DNA from: Chryseobacterium gleum
GTDB taxonomy: Bacteria > Bacteroidota > Bacteroidia > Flavobacteriales_D > Crocinitomicaceae
DNA: 64,000 nt
Direction of reading: 5' to 3'
NCBI GenBank assembly: GCA_945888625.1
Contig: CAMDAH010000010.1
Span: 28,383 to 92,382 of the forward strand
In this document: one piece after another, positions 26,964 to 36,885 of the stretch
Layout of the letters: each line of letters opens with the position of its first letter
Numbering within the stretch: the first letter of the stretch is position 1
Made by a program: the position numbers and the translations under genes
The notes under the pieces: model-generated
What the model was told of the DNA's origin: nothing
Database searches by the model: none
Seen by the model: the letters and a program-made list of their open reading frames with translations, nothing else

Positions 26964-27797
26964 TCACATACGGTCCTTATGAATGGCTAACATTTCAAAA
27001 TGTTTTTTATCATTCATTTGTTCTCTGGTAATTTCCGCTTTAAGTCCACCCTCTTCAAAATTCTCGAGGTAATAAAGTGTATATCCGCACTCGGCAGTGA
27101 TATTAAACAACTCATTTCTTTCTGCAGGCGTAAGTTTTTTGTAGCACTCAATCATCAAATTAGGCTTGTAGGTCGCCAATATTTTAGGGATTGTCTTCAA
27201 TATCTCCTTATCATAACCTTCGGCATCGATCTTAATCAAGTCCAATTTATCTAATCGATCAGCATAATTTGCATAGAGAAAATCCTGTAAGTTTTTACCT
27301 TGAACCTCTAACTCATAATTGTGATTATGCTTCTGATTTTGAATTTCGGACAGGAAACCTCCATTACAAAATGAAGCATCAGAATAATTAAAAATAAAAC
27401 TTCCTTCCTCTTTAGTTGCTGCAAAACAGAACGCATCAATTGAGGTAATTGCCTTGTTCAAACTTGCATTCTGCTCGAGAATTTTAAAGACATATTTATT
27501 GGGCTCAAGACCTATTACCAATCCATCTTTTCCAACGGCCAATGCCATGGGTACAGTTGTATCTCCAGTATGCGTTCCAATATCAACGATAAGTCCACCA
27601 CTTTTTGCAAGACCGCGATAAAATTCGACATGCGAGTGCGTAAGTTCAATAGGTTTTTCCGACGGATGCAACCATTGGGCAAATTCAACCTTACCAATTC
27701 CAAGCACCTCAAAAGTTCTAATTTCACTCCCGTATTCCAACACCCCATGTCTTGCTTGTTTGTATTTGGCTAGCTGCTTCTTAAGGAAATGTATCAT
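26964..27797 (-). CDS. FkbM-family SAM-dependent methyltransferase
   Basis: A class I methyltransferase of 277 residues, of the type that usually O-methylates sugars of glycans or secondary metabolites. The SAM-binding motif I is VDIGTHTGDTTVPMA (about residues 70-84), followed by the acidic loop GLEPNKYVF and LIKIDAEGYDKEIL, the FkbM signature. The N-terminus is basic and lacks a signal peptide. It is convergent with the glycosyltransferase, so the two may serve the same glycan but are not co-transcribed. No exact -7 box is seen in the 71-base gap to valS. Confidence 0.87.
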   Translation of the reverse strand: MIHFLKKQLAKYKQARHGVLEYGSEIRTFEVLGIGKVEFAQWLHPSEKPIELTHSHVEFYRGLAKSGGLIVDIGTHTGDTTVPMALAVGKDGLVIGLEPNKYVFKILEQNASLNKAITSIDAFCFAATKEEGSFIFNYSDASFCNGGFLSEIQNQKHNHNYELEVQGKNLQDFLYANYADRLDKLDLIKIDAEGYDKEILKTIPKILATYKPNLMIECYKKLTPAERNELFNITAECGYTLYYLENFEEGGLKAEITREQMNDKKHFEMLAIHKDRM

Positions 27798-27868
27798 GTT
27801 TTGAATTTAATTTTTGGTGATTTTTAAAAAACTAGTCCATGACAAAGCTCCGAACCCATTAAATATTT

Positions 27869-30496
27869 TCAAGTAAGGTTAGCTATTTTTTCTTGTAGAA
27901 TAGCAATTTTACTTAACGCCTCAGACTCTTTTTTACGCTCAACGAATACAACTTGTTCTGGAGCTCCAGCCATAAATTTCTCATTTTGCAATTTTTTCTG
28001 CACACTTATTAAAAATCCTTTTGTGTAGTTTAATTCGTCATTTAGTTTAACTTTTTCAGCATCCATATCAATTGCATCACCAAAGGGAATATAATATTCA
28101 TTTGAATTTACAATAAATGAATTGGCATTAGGTATTGTTATTTCCGAATAGGCTAACAACGAAAGATTTCCCATTTTTACAATTACAGAATCAAAAGATG
28201 CATCGTTTTCATTATTTTTTTTAATGAAAAGTTCCATTTTAACTTTGTTAGCAATATTATTTTGTTTTCTTACATTTCGAATATTGATAATTACTTCCTC
28301 ACTTTTCGTAAACGAGTCCAAAACAGCTTGATTTACCTTTTTAGCTTTTGGCCATTCAGCAATTATTATATCGTCATTATTTTCTTGCGGTCGAATTAAA
28401 TGCCAAATTTCTTCGGCAATAAAGGGTGCAAAAGGATGTACTAACTTTAATAAGGTTTCAAAGAAAAGAATTGTAGCATTTTTTGAGAATATATCTATAG
28501 GCTGCTCGTACCCTGGCTTAATAATTTCCAAATACCAGGAGCAAAAGTCATCCCAAATTAACTTATAGGTTAGCATGAGGGCGTCTGATATTCGAAATTT
28601 ATCAAAAGCGTCGTTAATTTCTCCGATAACTTTATTGCATTTGCTTTCAAACCAATTGATTGCAAGTACTGCTGATCGTGGTTGCTCAAACTCAATAACT
28701 TCCCAAGAAGAAACGAGACGGTAAGCGTTCCACATTTTATTTGTAAAATTTCTTCCTTGCTCACATTGCGTAATATCAAATGGCAAGTCGTTACCGGCCG
28801 GAGCAGAAAAGAGCACTCCCATTCGAACACCATCGGCACCAAACTGATTAATCAAATCAATTGGATCAGGTGAATTACCCAATGTTTTTGACATTTTTCT
28901 ACCCAATTTATCTCTAACGATGCCCGTATAATAGACATTAGAAAAAGGTTTATTTTCTTTGTATTCGTATCCTGCCATAATCATTCTAGCAACCCAGAAA
29001 AAAATAATATCGGGACCTGTTACTAAATCATTGGTGGGATAATAATAATTAATCTCTGGATTATTGGGTTGAGTGAGGCCATTAAAAACAGAGATTGGCC
29101 AAAGCCAACTTGAAAACCAAGTATCGAGCACATCCTCGTCTTGTTTTAAGGCCTCTAAAGGATATGTTTTTCCTGTTTTATCAAAAACCAACTTTGCTGC
29201 ACTTTCAGCACTGAGTGCCACAACAAAATCATTAATACCCTCTCCATAATACCAGGCAGGAATCCGATGTCCCCACCACAATTGACGAGAAATACACCAA
29301 TCTTTAACGTTTTCCATCCAATGACGATAGGTGTTTTTAAACTTATCTGGATAAAATTTAACCTCATCATTTAGCACCTTATCTAATGCTGGCTTGGCTA
29401 ATTCTTTCATCTCCACAAACCACTGCATAGAAAGTTTTGGTTCAATAACAACGTTTGTTCGTTCTGAAAAACCAACTTTATTTATATGATCCTCCGATTT
29501 AACAAGAAAACCCGTATCGTGTAACTCTTTTTCTATTAATTTTCTTACTTCAAACCGATCGACTCCCTCGTAGTGCAAACCATTACTATTTAGTGTACCA
29601 TTTTCGTTAAATAAATCAATTGAAGCTAAATTGTGTTTTTTACCGATTTCATAATCGTTAATATCGTGAGCAGGGGTAATTTTTAAGCAACCCGTTCCAA
29701 ATTCCATATCCACGTAATCATCAGTCAGAATAGGCACGATGCGATTTCCAATTGGCACAAGTACATTCTTCCCATGTAAGTGCTTAAATCGCTCGTCATT
29801 TGGATTTACGCAAATAGCCGTATCACCAAGAATTGTCTCGGGCCTTGTGGTGGCAACAGTTACCCACTCATCATCACGGCCTTCAATTTTGTAACGAATA
29901 TAAAAAAGACGTGAATTAACCTCTTTGTATAGCACTTCCTCGTCGGAAACAGCGGTAAGAGCTTCAGGATCCCAGTTCACCATGCGTACACCTCGGTAAA
30001 TTTTTCCTTTGTTGAATAAATCAATAAAAACACCAACAACAGACTCCGAATACGCTTTATCCATTGTAAAATGCGTTCTTTTCCAATCACACGAAGCCCC
30101 GAGTTTTTTTAATTGGTCGAGAATAATTCCCCCGTGTTTTTCTTTCCACTGAAAAGCATGCGCTAAAAATTCATCGCGTGTCAAGTCGGACTTCTGAATT
30201 CCTTCAGCGCGCAATTTTTGAACTACTTTTGCCTCAGTAGCTATCGAGGCATGGTCGGTTCCAGGCACCCAACACGCATTTTTTCCCAACATTCTTGCAC
30301 GCCGAATCAGAACATCTTGGATGGTATTATTTAACATGTGACCCATATGCAAGACGCCGGTAACATTTGGTGGCGGAATTACAATTGTATAAGGTTCCCT
30401 TTCATCGGGAGAAGAATGAAAATACCCTTTTTCCATCCAATGGGCATACCATTTCTCTTCTATTTTGCCTGGCTCAAATATTTTAGGCGTTTCCAT
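27869..30496 (-). CDS. valS: Valyl-tRNA synthetase
   Basis: A class Ia synthetase charging tRNA-Val, with an editing domain that hydrolyses Thr-tRNA-Val. The 875-residue protein has the HIGH equivalent HMGH at residues 50-53 ([15 protein letters not shown]), the CP1 editing domain ([17 protein letters not shown]), the KMSKT motif near 534 ([17 protein letters not shown]), an anticodon-binding helical domain and a C-terminal coiled-coil arm. The start is the ATG at 30496; the track begins one codon earlier at a GTG. A TATCTTTG box lies 15 bases upstream. Confidence 0.97.
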   Translation of the reverse strand: METPKIFEPGKIEEKWYAHWMEKGYFHSSPDEREPYTIVIPPPNVTGVLHMGHMLNNTIQDVLIRRARMLGKNACWVPGTDHASIATEAKVVQKLRAEGIQKSDLTRDEFLAHAFQWKEKHGGIILDQLKKLGASCDWKRTHFTMDKAYSESVVGVFIDLFNKGKIYRGVRMVNWDPEALTAVSDEEVLYKEVNSRLFYIRYKIEGRDDEWVTVATTRPETILGDTAICVNPNDERFKHLHGKNVLVPIGNRIVPILTDDYVDMEFGTGCLKITPAHDINDYEIGKKHNLASIDLFNENGTLNSNGLHYEGVDRFEVRKLIEKELHDTGFLVKSEDHINKVGFSERTNVVIEPKLSMQWFVEMKELAKPALDKVLNDEVKFYPDKFKNTYRHWMENVKDWCISRQLWWGHRIPAWYYGEGINDFVVALSAESAAKLVFDKTGKTYPLEALKQDEDVLDTWFSSWLWPISVFNGLTQPNNPEINYYYPTNDLVTGPDIIFFWVARMIMAGYEYKENKPFSNVYYTGIVRDKLGRKMSKTLGNSPDPIDLINQFGADGVRMGVLFSAPAGNDLPFDITQCEQGRNFTNKMWNAYRLVSSWEVIEFEQPRSAVLAINWFESKCNKVIGEINDAFDKFRISDALMLTYKLIWDDFCSWYLEIIKPGYEQPIDIFSKNATILFFETLLKLVHPFAPFIAEEIWHLIRPQENNDDIIIAEWPKAKKVNQAVLDSFTKSEEVIINIRNVRKQNNIANKVKMELFIKKNNENDASFDSVIVKMGNLSLLAYSEITIPNANSFIVNSNEYYIPFGDAIDMDAEKVKLNDELNYTKGFLISVQKKLQNEKFMAGAPEQVVFVERKKESEALSKIAILQEKIANLT

Positions 30497-30511
30497 CACT
30501 TAATTTTGGCT

Positions 30512-30519
30512 CAAAGATA
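30512..30519 (-). promoter_or_regulatory. Putative -7 promoter box of valS
   Basis: TATCTTTG on the minus strand, 15 bases before the valS ATG, is an exact TAnnTTTG match. Confidence 0.4.
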
Positions 30520-30581
30520 GAAAATTATATAGCTCATAGGGAGAATAGGGAATTCGATTAACAAAACCAATCGGAAAAAAG

Positions 30582-30977
30582 TCAGTGCTTTTCAGGCAAA
30601 ACATTTCCTGATATTGTTAAAACCACAGGTAAGCCCACCGTCGACGAAACAGTAATGGTTTTTGTAAAAAGGCCCACACGATAGGTGTCGTAAGAAACAG
30701 AAATCTTGCCTTTACCCCGTTTTTTGATCTCTCCCATCGGTTTTTCTGCCGTGGTACAACCACAACTCGTTTGCACTTCATTAATTATAGCTGGCCTATT
30801 GGCTTTATTGACAAATTCAAAAATAAATAAGTCTTTACTTCCGTATTCTATATCGCCACGGGCTATTTCAACAGTTTTAAACTTAAGACCTTTCTTTACA
30901 TAACCGGTCGGGTTAGAATTTTGAGCTTGCGCAATTGAAAAGCAAACTGGAATAAGAAATAATACTAAAAATTTCAT
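30582..30977 (-). CDS. DUF1573 domain protein, exported
   Basis: A 131-residue periplasmic or surface protein with a clear signal peptide ending SIAQAQ. The rest is a single Ig-like DUF1573 domain, recognised by the sequence FEFVNKANRPAIINEVQTSCGCTTAEKP followed by a GKGKISVSYDT strand and TKTITVSST. The Cys-Gly-Cys is typical of the family. The molecular role is unknown. It follows the NUDIX gene by 13 bases on the same strand, suggesting one transcript. Confidence 0.9.
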   Translation of the reverse strand: MKFLVLFLIPVCFSIAQAQNSNPTGYVKKGLKFKTVEIARGDIEYGSKDLFIFEFVNKANRPAIINEVQTSCGCTTAEKPMGEIKKRGKGKISVSYDTYRVGLFTKTITVSSTVGLPVVLTISGNVLPEKH

Positions 30978-30990
30978 CAGTTTATATTTT

Positions 30991-31596
30991 TTATAAAGTT
31001 ACACATTTCAATACTTCAGCGATAGAAGGATAGCTTTTTTTAAGTTTGATTGGAAGCCCGGTAGCATTGACCCAACAGGCCTTTGTAATCCCCTCCTCTT
31101 TTTGCGCAAGTAGTGGTTCCGTTCCATTGTATTGCATCAAATACCAATTTGTTTTCTTTAAAAAAGAAGCGCCATTCATTTCATAAACGTGATAGGTATT
31201 GATGATTTTACCTACTATTTTAGGTTTCTTAATTAATCCACATTCCTCTACAACCTCTCTTCTCGCGGCTTTTTTTGAAGATTCGTTAATTTCTAATTTT
31301 CCCTTTGGCAAATCCCATTTACCATTGCGAAATATAAACAATAGTTCATCTCCCCTAGCCACTAATCCACCAGCTGCTTTGACATAATTAAAGGCTTTAA
31401 AAAATCGTTTGAACGTTCGTTTGGGATTTTTGGAAACGAATTGCATTTGTTTTCCTCCTAATTCCGAAATTGTTTCTTTGAGCACTGTAACATTATCAGG
31501 AAAAAATCTTCCAAGTAAAATTTGAACTCCTTTAATTTCTTCTATTACGAAGAAAAGTTCAATATTATCGATAAATACTTTATACTTTTGAGACAT
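30991..31596 (-). CDS. NUDIX hydrolase
   Basis: Hydrolyses a nucleoside diphosphate linked to another group; the substrate is unknown. The 201-residue protein has about 75 N-terminal residues of unknown fold, then the NUDIX domain with a complete box, GKLEINESSKKAARREVVEECGL at residues 99-121, preceded by GKWDLPKGK. The ATG at 31596 forms the palindrome CATG with the ATG of pyrE on the other strand, so the two genes diverge with overlapping start codons. The next in-frame ATG is 50 codons later, so a misplaced start is not an easy explanation. Confidence 0.92.
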   Translation of the reverse strand: MSQKYKVFIDNIELFFVIEEIKGVQILLGRFFPDNVTVLKETISELGGKQMQFVSKNPKRTFKRFFKAFNYVKAAGGLVARGDELLFIFRNGKWDLPKGKLEINESSKKAARREVVEECGLIKKPKIVGKIINTYHVYEMNGASFLKKTNWYLMQYNGTEPLLAQKEEGITKACWVNATGLPIKLKKSYPSIAEVLKCVTL

Positions 31597-32236
31597 GATT
31601 CATAACAAAGATACATCTTTCCGAATAGCGGAGGAGCTACTCAAAATAAAAGCGATTAAACTTAGCCTTCAAAACCCTTTTAATTGGGCATCTGGGTGGC
31701 AATCTCCTATTTATTGCGACAACCGAATCACCTTATCTTACCCTGCTGTTAGAACATATATTCGCCAGCAATTTTGCACCGCCATTTTAGATCACTTCGG
31801 TAAACCTGATGTAATTGCGGGTGTAGCAACTGGAGGAGTTCCACAGGGCGTTTTAGTTGCCCAAGAATTGGGATTACCGTTTATTTATATTCGAGGTAAT
31901 GCCAAAGAACACGGAATGGGTAATTTAATTGAGGGTCTTTACGAAGCCGGGCAAAAAGTAGTGGTAATTGAAGATTTAATATCGACAGGAGGAAGTAGTA
32001 TCAAAGCAGTCGATTCTTTGCGTGAGGCAGGTTTAATTATAAAAGGACTTGCTGCTATTTTTACTTATGGTTTTAGTTTGGCGGAGCGAAGTTTCGAAAA
32101 AGCAGAATGCCCATTTATTACCTTATCTGATTACGACACTTTAATTGAACAAGCCCTAAGCTCAAATTACATCAATGCAAATGAATTAGCCGAATTAAAA
32201 AAATGGAAGGATAACCCTGCTAGTTGGAATAAATAA
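31595..32236 (+). CDS. pyrE: Orotate phosphoribosyltransferase
   Basis: Converts orotate and PRPP to OMP, the fifth step of pyrimidine synthesis. The 213-residue protein shows the loop ASGWQSPIYCDNR near residue 40, GVATGGVPQGVLVAQ and KEHG (about 104-107), and the PRPP motif VVVIEDLISTGGSS at 122-135. It heads a tight string of genes running to cdsA and psd. It is unlinked to pyrR-pyrB, 22 kb away. Its promoter must lie within the 5' end of the divergent NUDIX gene. Confidence 0.96.
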   Translation: MIHNKDTSFRIAEELLKIKAIKLSLQNPFNWASGWQSPIYCDNRITLSYPAVRTYIRQQFCTAILDHFGKPDVIAGVATGGVPQGVLVAQELGLPFIYIRGNAKEHGMGNLIEGLYEAGQKVVVIEDLISTGGSSIKAVDSLREAGLIIKGLAAIFTYGFSLAERSFEKAECPFITLSDYDTLIEQALSSNYINANELAELKKWKDNPASWNK

Positions 32237-32241
32237 AAACC

Positions 32242-32649
32242 ATGATCATAAAAAGTAATGAGATAAGCGTATCCGCAACCAAAAAGCGCCTTCAGGAATT
32301 TTTATCAACTAGTGCAAATTATGAATTATTATTGCCGATGGATAACATCACACACTTTACGGCCACTGAAAGTACGTGTAGCTTCAAAATACAAGGAGGG
32401 ATAACCATTGAGCTTATTCAAGATGGCCATGACGAGACAGGCGCAGTTTTGCTAAAATCAGGAGAGGGAAGTCCATTTCCATTCCAACTCAAAATTAATT
32501 TGGAAGAGGAAAACTACAATACCAAAGGCGATATCGTTTTTAATGGAGAACTAAATACATTCCTTGCCATGGTTGCTACAAAGCCTTTACAAAACCTTTT
32601 CAACTATATGGCTGAAAAAATCATCGAGCACTTTACAGTAAAAAGCTAA
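32242..32649 (+). CDS. SRPBCC/START-like domain protein
   Basis: A 135-residue cytosolic protein. Its pattern, an opening SNEISVSATKKRLQEFL, alternating strands and a long C-terminal helix (LNTFLAMVATKPLQNLFNYMAEKIIEHF), resembles the SRPBCC helix-grip fold that binds hydrophobic ligands. I infer the fold and do not know a function. It sits 5 bases after pyrE, a pairing common in Flavobacteriia. Its 3' end overlaps that of the opposing birA by 17 bases. Confidence 0.68.
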   Translation: MIIKSNEISVSATKKRLQEFLSTSANYELLLPMDNITHFTATESTCSFKIQGGITIELIQDGHDETGAVLLKSGEGSPFPFQLKINLEEENYNTKGDIVFNGELNTFLAMVATKPLQNLFNYMAEKIIEHFTVKS

Positions 32650-33361
32650 TTTCTTTGTTTGCGAATGTTTCGACCTTTCCTTTCAGTTCAACTTCAAGTT
32701 CCCCACGATCATTTACACCATTAATAGTGCCTACTACCTCGCCGCTCCAAATTTTAAAGCGAAGCAACTTTTGATACCCGAACAAATGATTCAGGTATTG
32801 CGTTTTTATCCACGAATTGTTTATTTCGATATAAGAAACCCATTGATTAATTTCTTTCGATATTGTTACTGAAACCTCGTTTAAATCGTAGGTTGTTTCT
32901 TGCACTATTGCCATACTCGTTGCAAGGTGATTGTTAAACAAAAGCTGATTGACGTTTAAACCAAGACCAAAAATCATTGATTTTATTTGTCCTTGACTAA
33001 TTTCATTTTCAATTAAAATCCCTGCCACTTTTTTATTATTTATTAAAATATCGTTGGGCCATTTGATAGAAGCACCAATACCAAATTGACTAAGCGCAGT
33101 AATAACAGCAAGCGAAAAACAGCAATTAAATATCGCTAATGAATCGACTGACATATTGTCGGGGAAATAAACGTAGCTACAAAGTATGTTTTTATTTGAA
33201 TCAGACTCCCAAATTGCGTCGCGTTGGCCTTTTCCTGACGTTTGGATACCTGCCAAAATTAGTGCGCCATTTTCACAAAGTCGCTGTTCAATCAATTTGG
33301 CAGCAAAATTGTTGGTTGACTCCACGCTATCCAAACGAAAAATTTGACTGCCAAATAACAT
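32633..33361 (-). CDS. birA: Biotin--[acetyl-CoA-carboxylase] ligase
   Basis: Attaches biotin to the carrier protein of acetyl-CoA carboxylase. The 242-residue protein starts directly in the catalytic domain (LDSVESTNNFAAKLI) and has the biotin/ATP loop SGKGQRDAIW, KWPNDILINNKKVAGILIE and a small C-terminal SH3-like domain. The N-terminal helix-turn-helix of E. coli BirA is missing, so it cannot act as the bio operon repressor. It is convergent with the SRPBCC gene (17-base overlap) and divergent from rsfS. Confidence 0.93.
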   Translation of the reverse strand: MLFGSQIFRLDSVESTNNFAAKLIEQRLCENGALILAGIQTSGKGQRDAIWESDSNKNILCSYVYFPDNMSVDSLAIFNCCFSLAVITALSQFGIGASIKWPNDILINNKKVAGILIENEISQGQIKSMIFGLGLNVNQLLFNNHLATSMAIVQETTYDLNEVSVTISKEINQWVSYIEINNSWIKTQYLNHLFGYQKLLRFKIWSGEVVGTINGVNDRGELEVELKGKVETFANKEISFLL

Positions 33362-33388
33362 AGTTTATTATTCCAAATTGTTTGATTT

Positions 33389-33396
33389 CAAAGGTA
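33389..33396 (-). promoter_or_regulatory. Putative -7 promoter box of birA
   Basis: TACCTTTG on the minus strand, 27 bases before the birA ATG, matches TAnnTTTG; no good -33 TTG. Confidence 0.35.
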
Positions 33397-33414
33397 AAAT
33401 TAAAATATAAGGTT

Positions 33415-33422
33415 TAGATTTG
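33415..33422 (+). promoter_or_regulatory. Putative -7 promoter box of rsfS-ftsH-cdsA
   Basis: TAGATTTG, exact TAnnTTTG match, ends 17 bases before the rsfS ATG. It would drive the tightly packed rsfS, ftsH, DUF2007-like and cdsA genes. The same octamer precedes feoA. Confidence 0.42.
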
Positions 33423-33439
33423 TAAACGATAAAAAATTA

Positions 33440-33817
33440 ATGCGAAAAAAAAAAGAACCAGATGCCTCTGAAATTTTAGTAAAGGCTATCATAGAAGGAA
33501 TGCAAGAAAACAAAGCGAACGACATCGTCGTTTTGGACCTTAGAAAATTAAGTAGCGCTGTATGCGATTTTTTTGTTATATGCTCTGGCGACTCGAGTAC
33601 ACACGTTGATGGTATCTCAAACGCTATTGCACGTTTCACAAGAAAAGAGCTAAAAGAAAAGCCATGGCACATAGAAGGTAAAACAAATAGCGAGTGGATT
33701 TTGTTAGACTATATAAACGTAGTTAGTCACGTTTTCTACAAAGACGCAAGAAAATTTTATGAACTTGAAGATTTGTGGGCAGACGCAACAAGAACAGATA
33801 TACCAAATATAAATTAA
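33440..33817 (+). CDS. rsfS: Ribosomal silencing factor RsfS
   Basis: RsfS (Iojap/DUF143) binds ribosomal protein L14 (uL14) and blocks subunit joining when nutrients are scarce. The 125-residue protein carries the signature AVCDFFVICSGDSSTHVDGIS and the C-terminal EGKTNSEWILLDYINVVSHVFYKDARKFYELEDLW. It is followed after 2 bases by the ftsH ATG and belongs to the same operon. Confidence 0.95.
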   Translation: MRKKKEPDASEILVKAIIEGMQENKANDIVVLDLRKLSSAVCDFFVICSGDSSTHVDGISNAIARFTRKELKEKPWHIEGKTNSEWILLDYINVVSHVFYKDARKFYELEDLWADATRTDIPNIN

Positions 33818-33819
33818 AC

Positions 33820-35823
33820 ATGGCAAAAGAAAACAAGAAAGGTGGTTTTTCAGTGTACTGGATTTATGGAATTTTAGGCGTTGCCTTAATTGCCTTTCAA
33901 TTGTACGTGAGTGGTGATAGCCACGTAGTTATTTCAAGTAAAAAAACACTTTATGCGCTTGTTGAGGCGAAAGGAGTAAAAAACATTGAAATTGTTAATC
34001 AAACAAGTGCTGACTTTAAGTTAAATAAAGAAGGCGTTGCGTTTATTGAAAAAAACAAAAGCGGAGATTTCAATACCATGAAAAAAGCCTTGAAAAAGGT
34101 TTCTCCCGTGAAGGGCAAAGAAATTATTTTCGAAATAGAAAACATAGGTGATCTAGGAAATTTTCAAAGTGATTTAGACGCTAGAAAAGCCAATTATTCG
34201 ATCGTAAATCGTGTTAATTACTTTTCGCAAATATTAAGTTATATTTTGCCGTTTGGAATTATCATTTTAATTTGGGTTTTCGTGATGCGAAGAATGTCAG
34301 GTGGAGGCGGTGGAGGCGGAGGAAGCCAAATTTTCAACATCGGAAAGTCTCGTGCGCAAGTTTACGATAAAGGAAAGTCAACCAACACTACATTCAAGGA
34401 TGTCGCAGGGCTTGCGGAAGCAAAAGTCGAAATTGTTGAGATTGTTGAATTTCTAAAAAATCCAAAAAAGTATACTGATATAGGTGCAAAAATCCCGAAA
34501 GGCGCTTTGCTGGTAGGTCCTCCAGGAACGGGAAAAACACTATTAGCCAAGGCCGTTGCAGGAGAGGCAAAAGTTCCCTTCTTTTCCTTATCAGGGTCTG
34601 ATTTTGTGGAAATGTTTGTTGGTGTTGGTGCCTCTCGGGTTCGCGATTTATTCAAGCAAGCCAAAGAAAAAGCACCCTCTATTATCTTTATTGATGAGAT
34701 TGACGCAATTGGAAGAGCACGTGGAAAAAATAACGGTTTCAATTCAAACGATGAACGTGAAAACACCTTGAACCAGTTGCTAACCGAAATGGATGGATTT
34801 GGCACTAATTCTGGTGTTATTATACTAGCAGCGACTAATCGCGCTGACGTTTTAGACAGTGCATTAATGCGTGCAGGCCGTTTTGACCGTCAGATATACG
34901 TTGACATGCCTGATCTCAACGAACGAAAAGAGATTTTCCAAGTTCACCTAAAACCTTTAAAATTAGAAGCAAATTTAGACGTGGATTTTTTATCAAAACA
35001 AACTCCAGGATTTTCTGGAGCAGACATTGCGAATCTTTGTAATGAAGCGGCTTTAATTGCAGCAAGAAATGGTAAAAAGAAAGTGGAAAAACAAGATTTT
35101 CTAGACGCGGTAGACCGAATTATAGGTGGACTCGAAAAGAAAAATAAAATAATTAGTTTAGAAGAGAAAAAAGCCATCGCGTTTCACGAAGCAGGTCACG
35201 CCACTATTTCTTGGCTATTAGAGTTTGCTCATCCACTTGTAAAAGTAACCATAGTTCCTCGAGGCCAGTCGTTAGGTGCCGCTTGGTATCTTCCCGATGA
35301 AAGGAGCATAACCACAACAGAGCAACTTCTCGATCAAATGTGCTCTGCACTTGGAGGTCGTGCAGCCGAAGAACTAACGTTTGGAAAGATTAGCACGGGA
35401 GCTCTCAGCGATTTGGAAAAAGTAACTAAACAAGCTTATGCCATGGTTTCCATCTATGGTTTGAATAAAAAATTGGGTAATGTTTCTTTTTATGATTCCC
35501 AAGGTCGCGACACTTTCATGAAGCCTTATTCTGACCAAACTGCGATGATTATCGATCAAGAAGTAAGTGAATTAATTGAAACCCAATATCGTAGAGCTTT
35601 AGACACATTAGCCAACAACCAGGACAAATTAGTCCTCTTGGCTGAAAAACTACTTGCGACTGAGGTGATTTTTAAAGAAGACCTAGAAATTATTTTCGGT
35701 AAAAGAAGTTGGGATAGAGATATATTGGTGGAGGAATCGGTAGTGGAAGTAAAACCGAAACCAAAACGAATTTCCAAAAAAGCAGTTACTCCCAAGGATT
35801 CAATTGAGGGTAGCAATGAGTAA
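33820..35823 (+). CDS. ftsH: ATP-dependent zinc metalloprotease FtsH
   Basis: A hexameric AAA+ membrane protease that degrades misfolded membrane proteins and short-lived regulators. From the ATG at 33820 (the track's longer start overlaps rsfS) the 667-residue protein has two N-terminal membrane helices flanking an extracytoplasmic domain, a Gly-rich linker (GGGGGGGG, near 160-168), Walker A GPPGTGKT near 232, the AAA signature with DEIDAIG, the second region of homology, and the zinc site HEAGH near 457. The C-terminus is a Lys-rich tail. The next gene's ATG overlaps its stop. Confidence 0.97.
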   Translation: MAKENKKGGFSVYWIYGILGVALIAFQLYVSGDSHVVISSKKTLYALVEAKGVKNIEIVNQTSADFKLNKEGVAFIEKNKSGDFNTMKKALKKVSPVKGKEIIFEIENIGDLGNFQSDLDARKANYSIVNRVNYFSQILSYILPFGIIILIWVFVMRRMSGGGGGGGGSQIFNIGKSRAQVYDKGKSTNTTFKDVAGLAEAKVEIVEIVEFLKNPKKYTDIGAKIPKGALLVGPPGTGKTLLAKAVAGEAKVPFFSLSGSDFVEMFVGVGASRVRDLFKQAKEKAPSIIFIDEIDAIGRARGKNNGFNSNDERENTLNQLLTEMDGFGTNSGVIILAATNRADVLDSALMRAGRFDRQIYVDMPDLNERKEIFQVHLKPLKLEANLDVDFLSKQTPGFSGADIANLCNEAALIAARNGKKKVEKQDFLDAVDRIIGGLEKKNKIISLEEKKAIAFHEAGHATISWLLEFAHPLVKVTIVPRGQSLGAAWYLPDERSITTTEQLLDQMCSALGGRAAEELTFGKISTGALSDLEKVTKQAYAMVSIYGLNKKLGNVSFYDSQGRDTFMKPYSDQTAMIIDQEVSELIETQYRRALDTLANNQDKLVLLAEKLLATEVIFKEDLEIIFGKRSWDRDILVEESVVEVKPKPKRISKKAVTPKDSIEGSNE

Positions 35824-36019
35824 TTTTGAGCGTCTGCTAAACACCACGGATCGTTTTTATTTCGAAATTTGTAAAGATTTACTCGCTGCAAATGAAATCG
35901 AATTTAGAGAACGAAACACAGTCGATAGCATGTATCAAAATTTTGGGACTTACGAAATTTTCGTCGATACAAAAGACCTAGTTCAGTCCAAACAATTAAT
36001 AAACATTGGCAATGAATAA
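35816..36019 (+). CDS. DUF2007-like small protein (putative signal transducing protein)
   Basis: A 67-residue protein matching the layout of DUF2007: FYFEICKDLLAANEIEFRERN, a middle turn, and YEIFVDTKDLVQSKQLI. The fold is PII-like or ferredoxin-like; the function is unknown. The start ATG at 35816 overlaps the ftsH stop (ATGAGTAA), and its own stop overlaps the cdsA start (ATGAATAA), so it is translated in series between the two. Confidence 0.75.
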   Translation: MSNFERLLNTTDRFYFEICKDLLAANEIEFRERNTVDSMYQNFGTYEIFVDTKDLVQSKQLINIGNE

Positions 36020-36833
36020 TTTGGTTATCCGATCAATAACTGGTTTGTTATTTTGCACCACAGTTATTGGTTCGATACTCTGGGGACCATACGCTCAAGC
36101 CATTGTGTTTTCACTATTCATGGTTATCGGTTTAATTGAGTTTTATCGTTTATTCAAAGCACATCCACTGTTAAAAATAAGCGCTGAAATCGGTCTGTTC
36201 ATTGGGATTTTTATTTTCGTGCTGCTTGTTGGAATTAGCATGGAATTATTACCTGTTTTATCGATTGCATTCATATTTCCCTTATTCTTTACTCTAGTTC
36301 TTGTTGAATTATGGAAAAAGCATGCTAATCCAGTTTTAAATATTTCCTTGTTGGTATTTGGGATTATTTACGTCGTGGTACCCTTTTATTTAACCATTGA
36401 TCTAAACCTCAGAAACACGAATCCTGCCTTACCGAGCGTGGTAGGTATGTTTCTATTGATTTGGACAAACGACACCTTCGCTTATGTTTCGGGTAGAATA
36501 ATCGGTAAAACCAAATTATTTGAGCGTATTTCTCCAAACAAAACGTGGGAAGGTGCTTTGGGCGGAATTTTAATGACCTTAGTACTTGGATTTATTTTTG
36601 GGAAATATTTTGATCCTGGCCATATTTTATTTTGGGTAATTTCGGCAGCCATCATTGCACCTGGATCGATTTTTGGCGATCTATTAGAATCATTATTCAA
36701 GCGAAGTTTACAATTGAAAGACTCAGGGAGTATTTTACCAGGACATGGCGGGATACTCGATCGTTTTGATGCAGCCTTGTTTTCCATTCCTTTTTTTTAT
36801 TGTTGGAACATGGTTTACTTTTATTGGGTTTAA
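36012..36833 (+). CDS. cdsA: Phosphatidate cytidylyltransferase
   Basis: Makes CDP-diacylglycerol from phosphatidic acid and CTP, the branch point for phosphatidylethanolamine. The 273-residue integral membrane protein has about seven hydrophobic segments, the conserved NDTFAYVSGRIIGKTKL and SPNKTWEGALGG, and the full C-terminal CdsA signature (GDLLESLFKRSLQLKDSGS followed by LPGHGGILDRFDA). The ATG at 36012 overlaps the preceding gene's stop; the track's TTG two codons earlier is less likely. psd follows after about 50 bases. Confidence 0.96.
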   Translation: MNNLVIRSITGLLFCTTVIGSILWGPYAQAIVFSLFMVIGLIEFYRLFKAHPLLKISAEIGLFIGIFIFVLLVGISMELLPVLSIAFIFPLFFTLVLVELWKKHANPVLNISLLVFGIIYVVVPFYLTIDLNLRNTNPALPSVVGMFLLIWTNDTFAYVSGRIIGKTKLFERISPNKTWEGALGGILMTLVLGFIFGKYFDPGHILFWVISAAIIAPGSIFGDLLESLFKRSLQLKDSGSILPGHGGILDRFDAALFSIPFFYCWNMVYFYWV

Positions 36834-36849
36834 TAATTAATCCCTTACA

Positions 36850-36881
36850 TTGGCACAAATCGCACTAAATTGTTAACTTTC
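36850..36881 (+). promoter_or_regulatory. Possible psd promoter (TTG-N21-TAACTTTC)
   Basis: TTG at 36850-36852, then 21 bases, then TAACTTTC (7 of 8 to the -7 consensus), 4 bases before the psd ATG. Again this would give an almost leaderless mRNA. Confidence 0.3.
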
Positions 36882-36885
36882 CATC

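Noticed and set aside
34295-34326. GGAGGCGGT-type repeat in ftsH
   Set aside because: It codes for the Gly linker after the second membrane helix of FtsH, a normal feature; not a CRISPR or mobile repeat.
34362-34805. 147-codon minus-strand ORF inside ftsH
   Set aside because: It lies fully antisense to the conserved AAA domain; its residues are Ser/Pro-rich shadows of the ftsH codons.
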